A stretch of 64,000 bases of DNA. It comes from Brienomyrus brachyistius. Its lineage: Eukaryota; Chordata; Actinopteri; Osteoglossiformes; Mormyridae. Both the position numbers and the translations under genes were made by a program. Within the stretch, counting starts at the first letter, position 1; the number at the start of each line of letters is the position of its first letter. Under the pieces are notes generated by a model that saw only the letters and a program-made list of their open reading frames with translations, had not been told where the DNA came from and ran no database searches. Positions 1 to 11,255 of the stretch are shown here, piece after piece. The stretch is taken from positions 1 through 64,000 of the forward strand of contig NW_026042758.1 in assembly GCF_023856365.1 (NCBI RefSeq), written 5' to 3'.

Positions 1-59
1 AATTAATGATTACTTATATTATGTCGTTATGTTATATTACTCACACCTTATTTTATGCC

Positions 60-160
60 TCACAATCTATATAATTGTAAATATACTGTGTAGCTGCTGG
101 CGCGTTCCAAACTAAATCTCATTGTACTTACAATGTCAATAAAAACATCCATCCATCCAT
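60..160 (+). repeat. LINE 3'-end-like fragment
   Basis: The stretch contains a run typical of fish LINE 3' ends: a 'ttccaaactaaat' motif, then an AATAAA near 138, closing in a short (CATC)n tract. No coding potential is visible. The family is not assigned; the call rests on general resemblance. Confidence 0.35.
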
Positions 161-169
161 CTAGGCAGG

Positions 170-830
170 CCAGTGTCGCCTCCATCCTTCCTGAAGTCAG
201 TGATTCCTTTGTCTTTGTGCTGTTTAGTGCCAAATTGTTTGCTGAACTCCAACCTATCAGTTTCTGGACCTCATCTCTGTAAGCTGACTCATAAGAACCA
301 AAGAGATTTACAAATGAGAGGAGGCCATTCGGCCCATCAAGCTCCTTTGAGGAGAACTTAGCTAATAGCTCAAAAATCTTATCTAGCTCTGATTTAAAAG
401 AACCCAGGGTTTTAGCTTGTGTTACAATAACAGGAAGACTATTCCATACTCTAACTACACGCTGTGTACAGAAATGCTTCATCAAATTCGTTTTAAAATG
501 TTCTCCAGCTAATTTCCACTTATGGCCACGAGTTCTGGTATTTAAACTAACATTGAAATAGCCATTTGGCTGAACAGCATCCAGACCTGTTAGAATCTTA
601 AACACCTGGATTATGTCCCCCCTTAGTCTCCTTTGCTCGAGGCTAAACAGATTCAGCTCAGCTAACCTCTCCTCATTAGACATTCCTCTAAGACCAGGAA
701 TCATTCTCGTTGCCCTACGTTGCACCTTTTCCAAGGCAGCAATGTCCTTCTTAAGGTATGGTAACCAAACCCGCACACAATATTCTAGGTGGGGTCTTAC
801 CAAGGAATTATATTATCGTAGCATCACTTG
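170..830 (-). pseudogene. CR1-like LINE reverse transcriptase, C-terminal fragment
   Basis: The minus-strand reading contains the block that follows the RT core in CR1-type non-LTR retrotransposons: VRPHLEYCVRVWLPYL, then KDIAALEKVQRRATRMIP, and downstream GDIIQVFKILTG and VVRVWNSLP. In a complete element this region lies after the YxDD palm and near the end of ORF2. Here no palm motif is present, so only the C-terminal part survives. Around 170-290 the same open frame runs into NNLALNSTKTKE, which looks like the palm-thumb border of a different LINE, so the long open frame is a chimera of two dead elements. A second CR1-like copy lies at 43594-45228. The piece cannot be autonomous. Confidence 0.75.
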
Positions 831-1231
831 CCTTGTCTTAAACTCCACACACCTAGAGATGCAATGTGCCTTCTCGCGTGGTGTTCCTGCAGAGGGAGTC
901 TGTGAGTGCTGGAGATTGGGGGAGGGGGCAGTGTGGCTATGTCTGCTCTGTGTTCCTCCAGACGAGCAAAGAAGCTGTTTAGCTCCTTTGCTAAAAGGGC
1001 GTTGCTGTTAACAGTGACGGTGTTGTTGCCTTTGAAGTTTGTAATGTGTTGTATTCCCTGCCACACCCACTGTGGGTTGTTGTATGTGAAGTAGACCTCT
1101 ATTTTCTGTTTCTCTGCCTGCCTGGCAACCTTGATGCCCCTATTCAGGTTAGCTCTGGCTGCACTCTGTGTTCTTGACTGCGCTGTCTTGTCCTGTAGTA
1201 TTGTATTGTTGCTCTTGTGTTTATCTTGCAC
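824..1231 (-). pseudogene. LINE fragment from the endonuclease-RT linker
   Basis: The minus-strand frame reads VWQGIQHITNFKGNN, then LNSFFARLEEH and LQEHHARRHI. This arrangement is characteristic of the segment between endonuclease and reverse transcriptase in fish L2-like non-LTR elements, where the host usually continues into a PGPDG-type RT motif. That RT motif is absent because the frame ends near 830, next to the CR1-like fragment. The flank 1232-1490 is unrecognised, AT-rich, and contains no supported gene. Confidence 0.65.
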
Positions 1232-1555
1232 TTTCTCCCTCTGTTTGTGCTCCTTTCACTCTGTATAGTTCTATCTTGCCCGCACTTGTGTCATCTTGTG
1301 TTGTTTCTGTTTTTCTTCTTTGTGTTGCACCGTGGTCCAGGAGGAACAATGTTTCCTTTCACTGTGTACTGTGTATATTGCTGAAATAACAATAAACCCA
1401 CTTGACCACCTGCCTCAATTCATCCTGAAGAGTTTTCCAATGTTGTTCAAAGGTCTGTTTGTTTCGAGTGAAGGACACGCCCCTGGACGTGCTGGATAAG
1501 GGGACCACAGATCAGTGTCCTCAGTCCTGCTTCTCCCTTCAAAGCTGAGAGGAAG

Positions 1556-3743
1556 ATGACCCGCCTGCTGCTTCTGGTTTTGGCTTATGGAGCTCTGCTT
1601 ATCTCCACAGAGGCCCAGCAAGATTACCACAGTCTCCCTGCACTCACAAGACGGCCATTAAACTCGCAGTCGAAAATGCTCATCAAGGAACCCGTCAGCA
1701 CATGAATTTCTATAACATCCAGGGCCGTCCGAAGGTAACTGCTGAGAAAGTGTTTACAAAAGTGTGAAACTTTCATCATCTGCAAGCTGAACTAATGAGT
1801 ATCACATTGATTTTGATGTTTTAATTTCAATGCATATGATGCTTAATGTCTCTTCACAATGAAAGTGATGGTTGTATATCTCAGCCCTGGTCAATTTTAC
1901 CTTCTCACAGTTTCTCTCTGAATCTGCTGCAGTCAAGTCTGTGACAGTTTGCCATTTTTTGGGTGATTATTGTTTGTTATATTGCCTTTAAAACAGTTGT
2001 AGGCAATTTTGTATATAACGTGTTTATGTGATTTAGATCAGCAGTGAATACATTGACATTGAGATTCTCTTGAGAGCAACAAAATGTCCAAAGTCAACTG
2101 CAACAGACCATCGGGCTGACTGTATTTTCATGGACAAGAGGGTAAGTAAAGAGTCACTGTGACTGTGAGCATTGGACATATCAGTTAGCAAATTAATTTA
2201 GGTTCATGTTAACTTTTTTGATGCCCTGCGGGGGAAAGTTAGCCAACAATAAAGTAACAAATACATAGGTGGCCTCAAAGAGCCAGTTCCTTCACCTTAT
2301 TCTCAAATTTTAGTAGGTTTACAGGCTTAAAGGCTGGATTACCAGGCAGAAGCAAATGCTAATCATCTGAGGGGTGACCTGTAGATTATGCTTCGAGCTA
2401 TGAACCCTAGCTGGCCTTATTTAAAGACCTGTGGGCTGTACTACAAAGCGGGTTTTACATACCCAGAGTTAACTCAATCGAGCCAGGTTAACTAAAACTC
2501 ATTGTTGAAATCAGCCTTAAATGGCAGTGTGGTGTTTTGTGGTGAAAGGGCAGGACTTAACTCTTGTTTTAATTAGAAAGCCAGTAATTAAACCTGGTCA
2601 GAGCAGGGTAGATGTGCAGTGTGAATTACCCTTTAAATTTACCTCTTTAAATAGTGAACTACAGGACCACTTAGCTTGATCGGAGGACAGTATTTTAATA
2701 CAGAGCAGTGTTCAGTTAAACGGGATTTGTTGTTCATACTTTTAGATGAACTTGCTTTGTATAATATAGCCTTATGGTGACCCTGCTTTGGAAGCTCTTT
2801 CCTCTAAAATTGTTCTGTGTCATTAAACCCTGCACTCCAGCAGCTCTGCCTTAAATCATTAGATATATCTTTACTACACCTTCTCTCACTGTATTTATTG
2901 CCCACCACTCTTTAAATACTGTTTTTGTGTGTCTGTGTGTTTTTGCAGCCATTCATTAACTGTAGAGTTTGCAGCAGACGGTCTGGTAATGATCTTACAC
3001 ATCCATCAAATGACTGTGTACCAAACAAGAAAGTGGATGAAGTAAGTGTAGAGAGTCTTAGCATTATGGAAATGTAACAGGTGTGTGAATTGTGTCTAAA
3101 CATGTGGTTAAACTTTGATTGTGTTTGTACATGCAAAAATTTGATCAGAGTACTGTTTATTAATGACAATGTTACTTTTAATCTGAACAACAGTGGCAGC
3201 ACCAAGGAAAAGCTTGGGGGGGGGGGCTCTAGCTCCTCCTCCAATGACCATAGTACCCCCACAGCACCCCCAAAATATTGGTTTCATTTTTTCTTTAACT
3301 ATCTGTAAAATCTGTATATTGTGTAAGACATTTTTGCGGTTTTTACAGCATACTTGTAGTGTATTTTTTCTTCAAAGTACACATAGAGGCTCTGTGAGCT
3401 AGACGTTAGAATTTTATATTTTATCCTATTTTATCCATGCTGTAGCTTATCGTGCTGTGTGCTTCTATACACCATCTACATAAGCTGAAAAGCTAAAGCA
3501 CCCGGTCTAAATAATCTCACTCCCCTATAGCACCTGTAGCATTAAGTCACTGGCGCTGCCACTGCTGAATAAACGACTCCAATCTGACTAAACCGCTTAA
3601 CTTTTCCTCCCCATGTTACATTTCAGGACAAACGACGTAATATGTGTCCTTCTGATAAACCTCTTCTCAGACCTAAAACTGCCTTGGCTTCCAAGGACAC
3701 TAAAGAAGCTGAAGGAGACCGTCTGGCTGTTTCTGATGGCTGA
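1556..3743 (+). CDS. rarres2: retinoic acid receptor responder 2 (chemerin)-like gene, four coding exons, one-base frameshift in exon 1
   Basis: Chemerin is a secreted cystatin-fold chemoattractant and adipokine that acts through CMKLR1-type receptors. Coding exons are 1556-1734, 2037-2141, 2949-3041 and 3627-3743. All internal borders are GT/AG and phase 0 (donors gtaact, gtaagt, gtaagt). Exon 1 starts MTRLLLLVLAYGALLIS, a clear signal peptide followed by AQQDYHSLPALT. The predicted mature part carries six cysteines (two in exon 2, three in exon 3, one in exon 4), as expected for the three disulfides of chemerin, with total length near 164 residues. Exon 1 is 179 bp, one short of a multiple of three. 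The frame breaks around 1648-1655, and without compensation it stops at TGA near 1702. The chemerin C-terminal activation peptide is not recognisable. The introns hold dispersed-repeat-like DNA. Alternative: another cystatin-fold gene. The frameshift may be real or a sequencing error. Confidence 0.6.
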
Positions 3744-3759
3744 TGGTCCTGCAATGTGG

Positions 3760-3990
3760 ACCAGAGGAGGAAACTGGGAGGGAAAATGCTTTGCTTTATA
3801 TCATGCCCACCCAAAGCCCCCAGTGAGTAAGCCATAGGCGCCGATAGCATGGAAAAACTCCCAAGAAGGAAGAAACCTTGGGAGGGACCAAACTCAAAGG
3901 GGGAGCCCATCCTCCTGGGGCCGGCAAAGTGTAGGTGCAGGATCACAAAAAAACTTGACGAGAGAAACGAGAGAATTCGACTGTCCCTCA
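3760..3990 (-). repeat. L2 LINE 3'-UTR fragment
   Basis: Read on the minus strand, this shares the segment 'ggaggatgggctccccctttgag', followed by 'aaggtttcttcct', with the 3' UTR of the L2-type LINE at 43380-43480 in this window. It begins about 15 bases after the rarres2-like stop codon, so the gene's own 3' UTR has probably been replaced or extended by LINE sequence. Confidence 0.6.
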
Positions 3991-4179
3991 CAAAAACTGT
4001 AAAGTTTTAGTGGCTAAATTGCTTTTTCTATGCCTTTTCAAACAGGAGGAGATTTGTTTGGCTATACGTAGAAATTTTCTATACAATTTAGACAGCACAG
4101 AATCATTAACCTACTTTAATGCATTTATTAATACAACCACATATTTCACACATTTTGACATCAGTCATGCAGTGAAGAT

Positions 4180-4400
4180 ACAGTCTCTTTATTTCTTGAC
4201 GCCAACCCTCCCCATTAATCCGGGCTTGGGACCGACACCTAGTTGAGCTGGCTTTCTCCCTTAAGTGGCTGGGTTAGGCTAAACTATGTACATATTTATG
4301 AAGACTACTATAAATTTATAAAGACCTCCCTAAATATGTAGTCTAACAAAACGCAGTTTAAAGAAGGTAGCCTACCTGGTAAACAAAGAAATTAAAAGGC
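4180..4400 (-). repeat. dispersed repeat, inverted copy of 18595-18790
   Basis: The stretch contains 'gtagcctacctgg', 'gggttaggctaaact' and 'cccattaatccgggcttggg'. The reverse complements of these occur in the same order at 18595-18790. No ORF spans it. It is probably a non-autonomous DNA transposon; no flanking duplication was identified. Confidence 0.6.
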
Positions 4401-4899
4401 CCACAGCATATAATCGGGCTATATCCAAGCAGTTTTTAAGAACGTAACCTACATGGCGAAATTGAATTACTTTCTGGACCAACAAACGCAACCAGACATG
4501 AACATTATGCACCTTCCTAGTCTTGATGTATGTCGTCATACAGATGAGGACGTTAAGGCAGCCTTTAGGTCCGACCCATCATGCACTGCAGTTTTTTGCA
4601 AATTCCTCAGATGGAAAACCATTAAATACCTCTTCTATTACCTTATATTACCTTATATTCATGTAATAAATATACAAATATCAATTAGTTGGAAATCAGC
4701 CAGACAGACGTAATTACTACAAATGGTTTCCACTGTATTTGTGACTCTGAGTGCCGCAGGCTTGGATGCAGTGCCGCACCATTTTGTAAGGCATGCACTG
4801 GCCAATCATGTAGCACTTCTCTCATAAATATTAATGAGACATCACCTACCACCCTGCAAAAAAGAAATTTGCCGCTCGTCCCCCTGCACATGAACCAAC

Positions 4900-5025
4900 A
4901 TGGCTGTGTCAACCAGCGGAGCTCCGGAGCCTCTGGAGAAACACGCGGCAAAAAAGGCTCGCATACGGTCTTCCAGAGTTTGGGAATACTTCAGTCATGA
5001 CACCTTTTCTGCGCCTCTACTGTAG
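4900..5025 (+). pseudogene. short ORF resembling the start of a BED-finger hAT transposase
   Basis: An ATG-initiated 41-codon frame contains KKARIRSSRVWEYF. The basic run plus xVWxYF is how the BED zinc-finger region of hAT transposases and ZBED proteins usually begins. The finger cysteines and histidines are not encoded downstream, and a TAG follows, so this is at most a 5' remnant. It could also be chance. 5026-5600 shows no gene or named repeat. Confidence 0.35.
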
Positions 5026-5630
5026 CTGGCGTTAATGACGCTGTTTCAGCCATTTTATATTTTCTGTTTACTTATTCTGTCATGTAAGACTGAGACAAAT
5101 TATCGTTTACGACTATTCTTACACACTGTAGCCTGACTTGCTGACTTAAGTAAGCTTAACTATAAGCTACCTTTGCTAGTGTTTGTGAATAACATGTTTC
5201 TCTAGTTATGAAATTATTCCATGTTTTAGCATCTGTTTCAACATTAAAGTCAAATTGGTATATTGAAATATGTAAAAACTATTGAACTATTAGCTTAAGT
5301 CTAACATAGAAAATCCTACTGAATCTCTTAAGATTTTCCTTTTTTGTTAATGCACTAATGTTTAAGAAGTGTCTTAAATTGAATTTCAGATTTGTGTGTG
5401 GGTGGGAGTGGGTGAATTGTATTAAATTCATACATTCATTCTTTTGGCTCAGACATTACTGACCTAAAACAAATTGAGGCATTGGGTAAGTGCTTAAATT
5501 AGCTACTAAATGGCAAAAAATATTCTAAATATCACATTTTCCATTCTTCGGTATAATTTTAATGAATCACCTATGCTGCCAAACATTAACGCATAGATTG
5601 TCACAACACTCTATGTTTTAGTTCTTCTTT

Positions 5631-5930
5631 ATGTGTATAGGACGGTGTGATGGTTCTGGTGGTGGGTGTGGCCGACGCTGCTCGCGATGTTTGGCTATGC
5701 TGCAGTCCCAGGGACCAAGTTGGAACACATTTCCACCTTCAAGCTTAGGTGGAAAAACGGCACCGAGACCCAGCAGCAGGACAACTTCTTGTCCAGACAA
5801 CCAGCCCTGCTTCATCATTGAAGTAAGCCCTGTGAACAGGAGCGAGATGTACTTCTGCAGTGGATGTTATAGCGGAAAGAACATCCCCATCCTCACGTCT
5901 GCCGGAGTGCCCCCTCAAGTGGGTGTGTGA
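5631..5930 (+). other. unrecognised cysteine-rich open frame
   Basis: An open frame preceded by an AG dinucleotide near 5640 encodes several cysteines and a stretch EVSPVNRSEMYFCSGCYSG that superficially looks like the end of an Ig V domain. No upstream cysteine-tryptophan pair in the same frame supports a complete V domain. It is GC-richer than its flanks. It may be an exon or a dead mobile-element coding piece; no function is assigned. Confidence 0.25.
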
Positions 5931-5968
5931 CTTAACTCGATGGATGAATTGGACAGAATGTACTGTTA

Positions 5969-6580
5969 CTAGAGGTCGACCGATATGGGTTTTTCAAGTC
6001 AAGGGTCAGGCGATGGCCGATATATGCTGCTGATTTTTTTTGGCCGATAATTGGACGTTTTCCCCTCTATTTGCATGGTAAAATATCACACTAATAATAA
6101 CAAACGATACACAAAATTTCTCAATTTAGCATTTATTGAATACTCAACTTGGAAACAATAACACATTTATAAACAATAAAAATAGCAGCATCAGAATCTC
6201 TGTTAGTGCACAATATAGCAGCAAACTCCTCATGTTTGACGGAAGGAAATTTGTAAACAATACAAAAAGGAATAAGCATGTTATCTTTAGTTGTAATCCC
6301 ACTTCCAGTCCCTGAGTCTTACTCACCACACTCATACTTCACAGCAAACAGACAGCAGTTAATTAACCAGAAGAGAAAAATGCAAAAACACAACAGAACT
6401 TGTAAATAATAACAAACTAATAGACAATAAAAATAGCAGCATCAGAATCTCTATTAGTGCCAAATATAGCAGCAAACTCCTCATGTCTGACGGAAGGAAA
6501 ATTTGTAAATACACAAAGGAATGAGCACATCTTCAGTTTTAATCCCATTTCCAGTCCCTGAGTCTTCCTCATCCCACAAG
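5969..6580. repeat. hAT-like non-autonomous repeat with internal tandem duplication
   Basis: The left part begins 'tagaggtcgaccgatatggg', a terminus typical of vertebrate hAT-derived non-autonomous elements. The segments 6160-6330 and 6400-6575 are diverged copies of each other: both contain 'aatagcagcatcagaatctct', 'cagcaaactcctcatgt' and 'ccagtccctgagtctt'. The right end runs into the satellite near 6583, so no right terminus or target duplication can be seen. Confidence 0.5.
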
Positions 6581-6582
6581 CA

Positions 6583-6640
6583 GGCAAGGCATGTCACCCC
6601 GGTTGTGTGACACTTATTTTATATAATAAAATAAGTGCCC
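6583..6640. repeat. left-most fragment of the satellite array
   Basis: This contains 'gcaggcaaggcatgtcaccccggttgtgtgacacttattttata', the same unit core that recurs 19 times between 9453 and 13760. It shows that the array once began here and was split by the proline-rich LTR-element copy and the Tc1 insertion. The junction is a near-palindrome with 12-bp arms CACTTATTTTAT and ATAAAATAAGTG. Confidence 0.75.
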
Positions 6641-7653
6641 CCTGCGGCCCCAGAGCCCGAGCAGCCGTCTCCGCTGCCTGCAGCTACCGCGCCCACGTCC
6701 GAGGCGCTTTCCCTGCCTGCAGCTCCCGGGCAGGCGCCCCCTCTGCAGCCTGCAGCTCCAGTCCCTGGCCCCACTCCAGTCCCTTCTCCCCCTGTGACTC
6801 TGGTACCCTCACCCCGACGAGCCCGACCCCGGCCGCAGGTCCTTATGTCTGTGTCCCATAAGGGGAGAGGACACAGACGCACGGCTGGGGTCCCACCCGC
6901 CCAGCCCCCTGGCTCGCCCTCCCTCGCCGGCGCTAGGGCTTGGTCGGCACCTGCGGGTCCTGGCCCTCCGGGTCGGCTGTCGTCTGCGGGTCCCCCTCCG
7001 CGGCCTCGTCGCCCTGCCTCGGTCCCTCCTCCGGCGTCTTATCGGTTGCCTGCGGGCCCCCCGACGGCGGCTCCTCATTCGCCTGCTGGTCCTCCCGCTC
7101 TGGCGTGTCGGAGGACGTCGCCGTCTGCTGCGGCTCCCCCTCTCTCCTTGCCCTCGCCAGGGTCCCTTCCAGCTCCTTCGTCCCCTTCCCTGGTCTCCCC
7201 TCCGACTCCCTCCTTCGTCCCTGCGTCTGTCCCTCACCCCGTCTCCTCGGCCCCTCCGGCTCCGGCCTCCCGGCCGCCTGCAGCCCTTCCGGCTGCCTCC
7301 CGTCGCCCGCTGGGTCTCCCTCGGGCTCCTCTTGGTTCCCCCTCCTTCTCTCCCTGGCCTCCCGTCTTTGTCCCTCCTGCCTCTGCTCCCCCTCGCTTTG
7401 TTCCTCCTGTCTCTGTCCCTCCTCTCTTTGTCCCTCGTCCCTCTGGCTTCTGCTCCTCTTTCCCCGATGTTCCCTTCGTTCACTCCCGGTCCTTTTGTCC
7501 TGCCTGTTCCCTCCGTGTCCCCCTTTCTGATCTGTTTCTCTGCCTTTCCTGTCTTATGTCAAGTCTTGTCCTGGCTCCTTCCCCTGTGCCAGTTCTGTCT
7601 GTCCGTTCTGTTCCCTGTCCCTCATTAATGAGGTTTTATATAGATATACATAT
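6641..7653 (+). pseudogene. truncated copy of the proline-rich LTR-element ORF
   Basis: A plus-strand frame open from 6635 to 7717 encodes Pro/Ser/Ala-rich sequence. Its start is only a GTG, so it is a 5'-truncated frame. It contains PVPSPPVTLVPSPRRARPRP, which matches the C-terminus of the 618-aa protein of the element at 32662-35866 (PVTLSLSPRRIRPRP). It then continues through SHKGRGHRRTAGVPP into a 3' region that in the other copy lies in a different frame. The tandem-repeat section is much shorter here. It is followed by an LTR fragment. No tryptophan-rich or enzymatic motif is present. Confidence 0.65.
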
Positions 7654-7875
7654 ATGCCCGGCTTGTCCGCTCCTCGTGTGTGCCACGCCCCCTGATTACC
7701 CACGTGTGCTTCCCTGATCGTCTCCTGCTTTGCCCGATTACTTTGATTAGTCATGACCTATTTTAAGTCCTGGTCTTACCTGTTTGCCCTGTCCGTCATT
7801 GTAGTTTGTCAATGCCTGCGTTCCGTCCTGCTCTACCCGCTCCGTTTCCCCGATTAAAGACCCGTTTTCACAAAC
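7654..7875 (+). repeat. 3' LTR fragment ending just past the polyadenylation signal
   Basis: It matches the first two thirds of the 287-bp LTRs at 32662 and 35580: 'gcccggcttgtccgctcctcg', a TATTTTAAG box, GTCCGTCATT at the presumed RNA start and ATTAAA at 7853-7858. Similarity stops about 12 bases after ATTAAA, at an A-rich run that leads back into the satellite. The LTR TGTC start is missing and U5 is absent. Confidence 0.7.
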
Positions 7876-7906
7876 ACAAAAAAAACTATATGTATACATA
7901 TACATA

Positions 7907-9075
7907 CACTGAACAAAAATATAAACGCAACACTTTTGTTTTTGCTCCCATTTTTCATGAGATGGACTTAAAGATCTACAATTCATTCCAGATACACAAT
8001 ATTACCATTTCTCTCAAACATTTCTCACAAATCAGTCTAAATGTGTGATAGTGAGCACTTCTGCTTTGCTGAGATAATCCATCCCACCTCACAGGTGTGC
8101 CACATCAAGATGCTGATCTGACATCATGGGTAGTGCACAGGTGTACCTTATACTGCCCACAATAAAAGGCCACCCTGGAATGTGCAGTTTTGTCTCACAG
8201 CAAAATGCCACAGATGCCACAAGCATTGAGGGAGCGTGCAATTGGCATGCTGACAGCAGGAATGTCAACCAGATCTGTTGCTCGTGCATTGAATGTTCAT
8301 TTCTCAACCATAAGCCGTCTCCAAAGGCGTTTCAGAGAATATGGCAGTACATCCAACCGGCCTCACAACCGCAGACCACGTGTAACCACACCAGCCCAGG
8401 ACCTCCACATCCAGCAGGTTCACCTCCAAGATCGTCTGAGACCAGCCACTCAGACAGATGATGCACGGCCCCATGTTGCAAGGATCTGTACACAGTTCTT
8501 GGAAGCTGAAAATGTCCCAGTTCTTGCATGGCCAGCATACTCACCGGACATGTCACCCGTTGAGCATGTTTGGGATGTGCTTGACCGGCGTATACGACAG
8601 CGTGTACCAGTTCCCACTAATATCCAACAACTTCGCACAGCCATTGAAGAGGAGTGGACCAACATTCCACAGGCCACAATTGACAATCTGATAAACTCTA
8701 TGCGAAGAAGATGTGTTGCATTGTATGAGGCAAATGGTGGTCACACCAGATACTGACCGGTTCTGAGTCCCCAGACCCCCAATAAAGCAAAAAACTGCAC
8801 ATTCCAGGGTGGCCTTTTATTGTGGGCAGTATAAGGTACACCTGTGCACTACCCATGATGTCAGATCAGCATCTTGATGTGGCACACCTGTGAGGTGGGA
8901 TGGATTATCTCAGCAAAGCAGAAGTGCTCACTATCACACATTTAGACTGATTTGTGAGAAATGTTTGAGAGAAATGGTAATATTGTGTATCTGGAATGAA
9001 TTGTAGGTCTTTAAGTCCATCTCATGAAAAATGGGAGCAGAAACAAGAGTGTTGCGTTTATATTTTTGTTCAGTA
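7907..9075 (+). mobile_element. internally deleted Tc1-family element, copy 1
   Basis: The element is 1169 bp, flanked by TA on both sides (7905-7906 and 9076-9077). Its inverted terminal repeats are unusually long, about 287 bp (7907-8194 and 8789-9075), and near perfect, starting ACTGAACAAAAATATAAACG. It has inserted into a TA-rich part of the satellite array. It encodes a shortened transposase. A copy differing at two bases lies at 30357-31525. Complete relatives are generally about 1.6 kb, so roughly 0.45 kb is missing; that size is recalled knowledge, not measured here. Confidence 0.9.
8205..8756 (+). CDS. Tc1 transposase lacking the first catalytic aspartate (copy 1)
   Basis: The ATG at 8205 opens a 183-residue frame. 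Residues about 5-45 form a Tc1-type helix-turn-helix (RAIGMLTAGMSTRSVARAL ... ISRLQRRF), followed by a GRPR-like basic segment. After LRPATQT the frame jumps to DDARPHVARICTQF and YSPDMSPVEHVWD, which carry the second catalytic Asp and the final Glu of the DDE triad. The region that normally supplies the first Asp is deleted in frame. The protein should bind its terminal repeats but not cut. The motif after the second Asp is DDARPH here; copy 2 has the usual DNARPH. It ends RYTGA at 8756, followed by AATAAA at 8781. Confidence 0.85.
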   Translation: MPQMPQALRERAIGMLTAGMSTRSVARALNVHFSTISRLQRRFREYGSTSNRPHNRRPRVTTPAQDLHIQQVHLQDRLRPATQTDDARPHVARICTQFLEAENVPVLAWPAYSPDMSPVEHVWDVLDRRIRQRVPVPTNIQQLRTAIEEEWTNIPQATIDNLINSMRRRCVALYEANGGHTRY

Positions 9076-9314
9076 TATATATTTATGGGTGTATCGAGAC
9101 TAGATGGTCAGTATGGATAACTAAGGTGCACTAAAACTGGGTGAGCAGGCAAGGCAATAGTTTATTCATAATGACCATCTAGTCTCGATACACCCATATA
9201 TATATATAGTATTATATATATATGTACATATATATAGTTTTTTTTATTAGCAATAGAAAAGAAAAAATAACGCAGTTCTCCGTAAAGGAGGGATGGTGGA
9301 TGGAATATATATAT

Positions 9315-9368
<54 letters not shown>

Positions 9369-9772
9369 TTATATTTATGGGTGTATCGAGACTAGATGGT
9401 CATTATGAATAACTAAGGTGCACTAAAATTGGGTGAGCAGGCAAGGCATGTCACCCCGGTTGGTGTGACAATTATTTTATATATATATTCCATCCACCAT
9501 CCCTCCTTTACGAGAACTGCGTTATTTTTATTGTCCATTGCGAAAAAAAAAAAAACTATATATATACATATATATTTATGGGGTGTATCGAGACTAGGTT
9601 GGGTCATTATGGATAACTAAGTTGCACTAAAATTGGGTGAGCAGGCAAGGCATGTCACCCAGGTTGTGTGACAATTATTTTATATATATGCATATACATA
9701 TTCCATCCACCATCCCTCCTTTATGGAGAACTGCGGTTATTTTTATTGTCTATTGCAAAAAAAAAACAGAAA

Positions 9773-9823
<51 letters not shown>

Positions 9824-10284
9824 TATTCATGGGTGTATCGAGACTAGATGGTCATTCTGGATACTAAAGTGCACTAAAATTGGGTGAGCAGGCAAGGCAT
9901 GTCAACCCAGGTTGTGTGACAATTATTTTATATAAATGTAATATATAATATATATATATATATATATATAGATATATATATATATATATATTCCATCCAC
10001 CATCCCTCCTTTACGGAGGACTGCGTTATTTTTCTTTTTTATTGCTAATAAAAAAACTATATATATATACATATATATTTATGGGTGTATCGAGACTAGA
10101 TGGTCATTATGAATAACTAAGGTGCACTAAAATTGGGTGAGCAGGCAAGGCATGTCACCCCGGTTGTGTGACAATTATTTTATATATATATTCCATCCAC
10201 CATCCCTCCTTTACGGAGGACTGCTTTATTTTTATATCCATTGCGAAAAAAAAAACACAAGAAAAAGAAAAAATATCTATATAT

Positions 10285-10319
<35 letters not shown>

Positions 10320-10423
10320 GTGTGTCGAGACTAGATGGTCAGTATGGATAACTAAAGTGCACTAAAATTGGGTGAGCAGGCAAGTCCATGTCACCCAGGT
10401 TGTGTGACAATTATTTTATATAA

Positions 10424-10482
<59 letters not shown>

Positions 10483-11204
10483 TCCATCCACCATCCCTCC
10501 TTTACGGAGAACTGTGTTATTTTTCTTTTCTATTGCTAATAAAAAAACTATATATATGTACATATATATATATATGGTGTATCGAGACTAGTTGGTCATT
10601 ATGGATAACTAAGTTGCACTAAAATTGGGTGAGCAGGCAAGGCATGTCACCCAGGTTGTGTGACAATTATTTTATATATATGTATATATATATTCCATCC
10701 ACCATCCCTCCTTATGGAGAACTGCGCTATTTTTATTGTCTATTGCAAAAAAAAAAAAAAAAAAAAACAATACATATATATACATATATATTTATGGGTG
10801 TATCGAGACTAGATGGTCATTATGAATAACTAAGGTGCACTAAAATTGGGTGAGCAGGCAAGGCATGTCACCCCGGTTGTGTGACAATTATTTTATATAT
10901 ATATTCCATCCACCATCCCTCCTTTACGGAGAACTGCGTTATTTTTATTGTCCATTGCGAAAAAAAAAAAAACTATATATATACATATATATTTATGGGT
11001 TGTATCGAGACTTAGTTGGTCATTATGGATAACTAAGGTGCACTAAAATTGGGTGAGCAGGCAAGGCATGTCACCCCCAGTTGTGTGACAATTATTTTAT
11101 ATAAGTATATATATATTCCCTCCACCACCCCTCCTTTACGGAGGACTGCTTTATTTTTAATATCCATTGCGAAAAAAAAAACCACAAGAAAAAGAAAAAA
11201 TATC

Positions 11205-11255
<51 letters not shown>

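Noticed and set aside
1415..1630. Minus-strand 71-codon frame over rarres2 exon 1
   Set aside because: It is a shadow of the spliced plus-strand gene, which is supported by splice sites, phases and a signal peptide.
5631..5930. Possible Ig V domain end (SEMYFC)
   Set aside because: There is no matching first cysteine and tryptophan in the same frame, no leader and no J-like motif, so it is kept only as an unrecognised frame.
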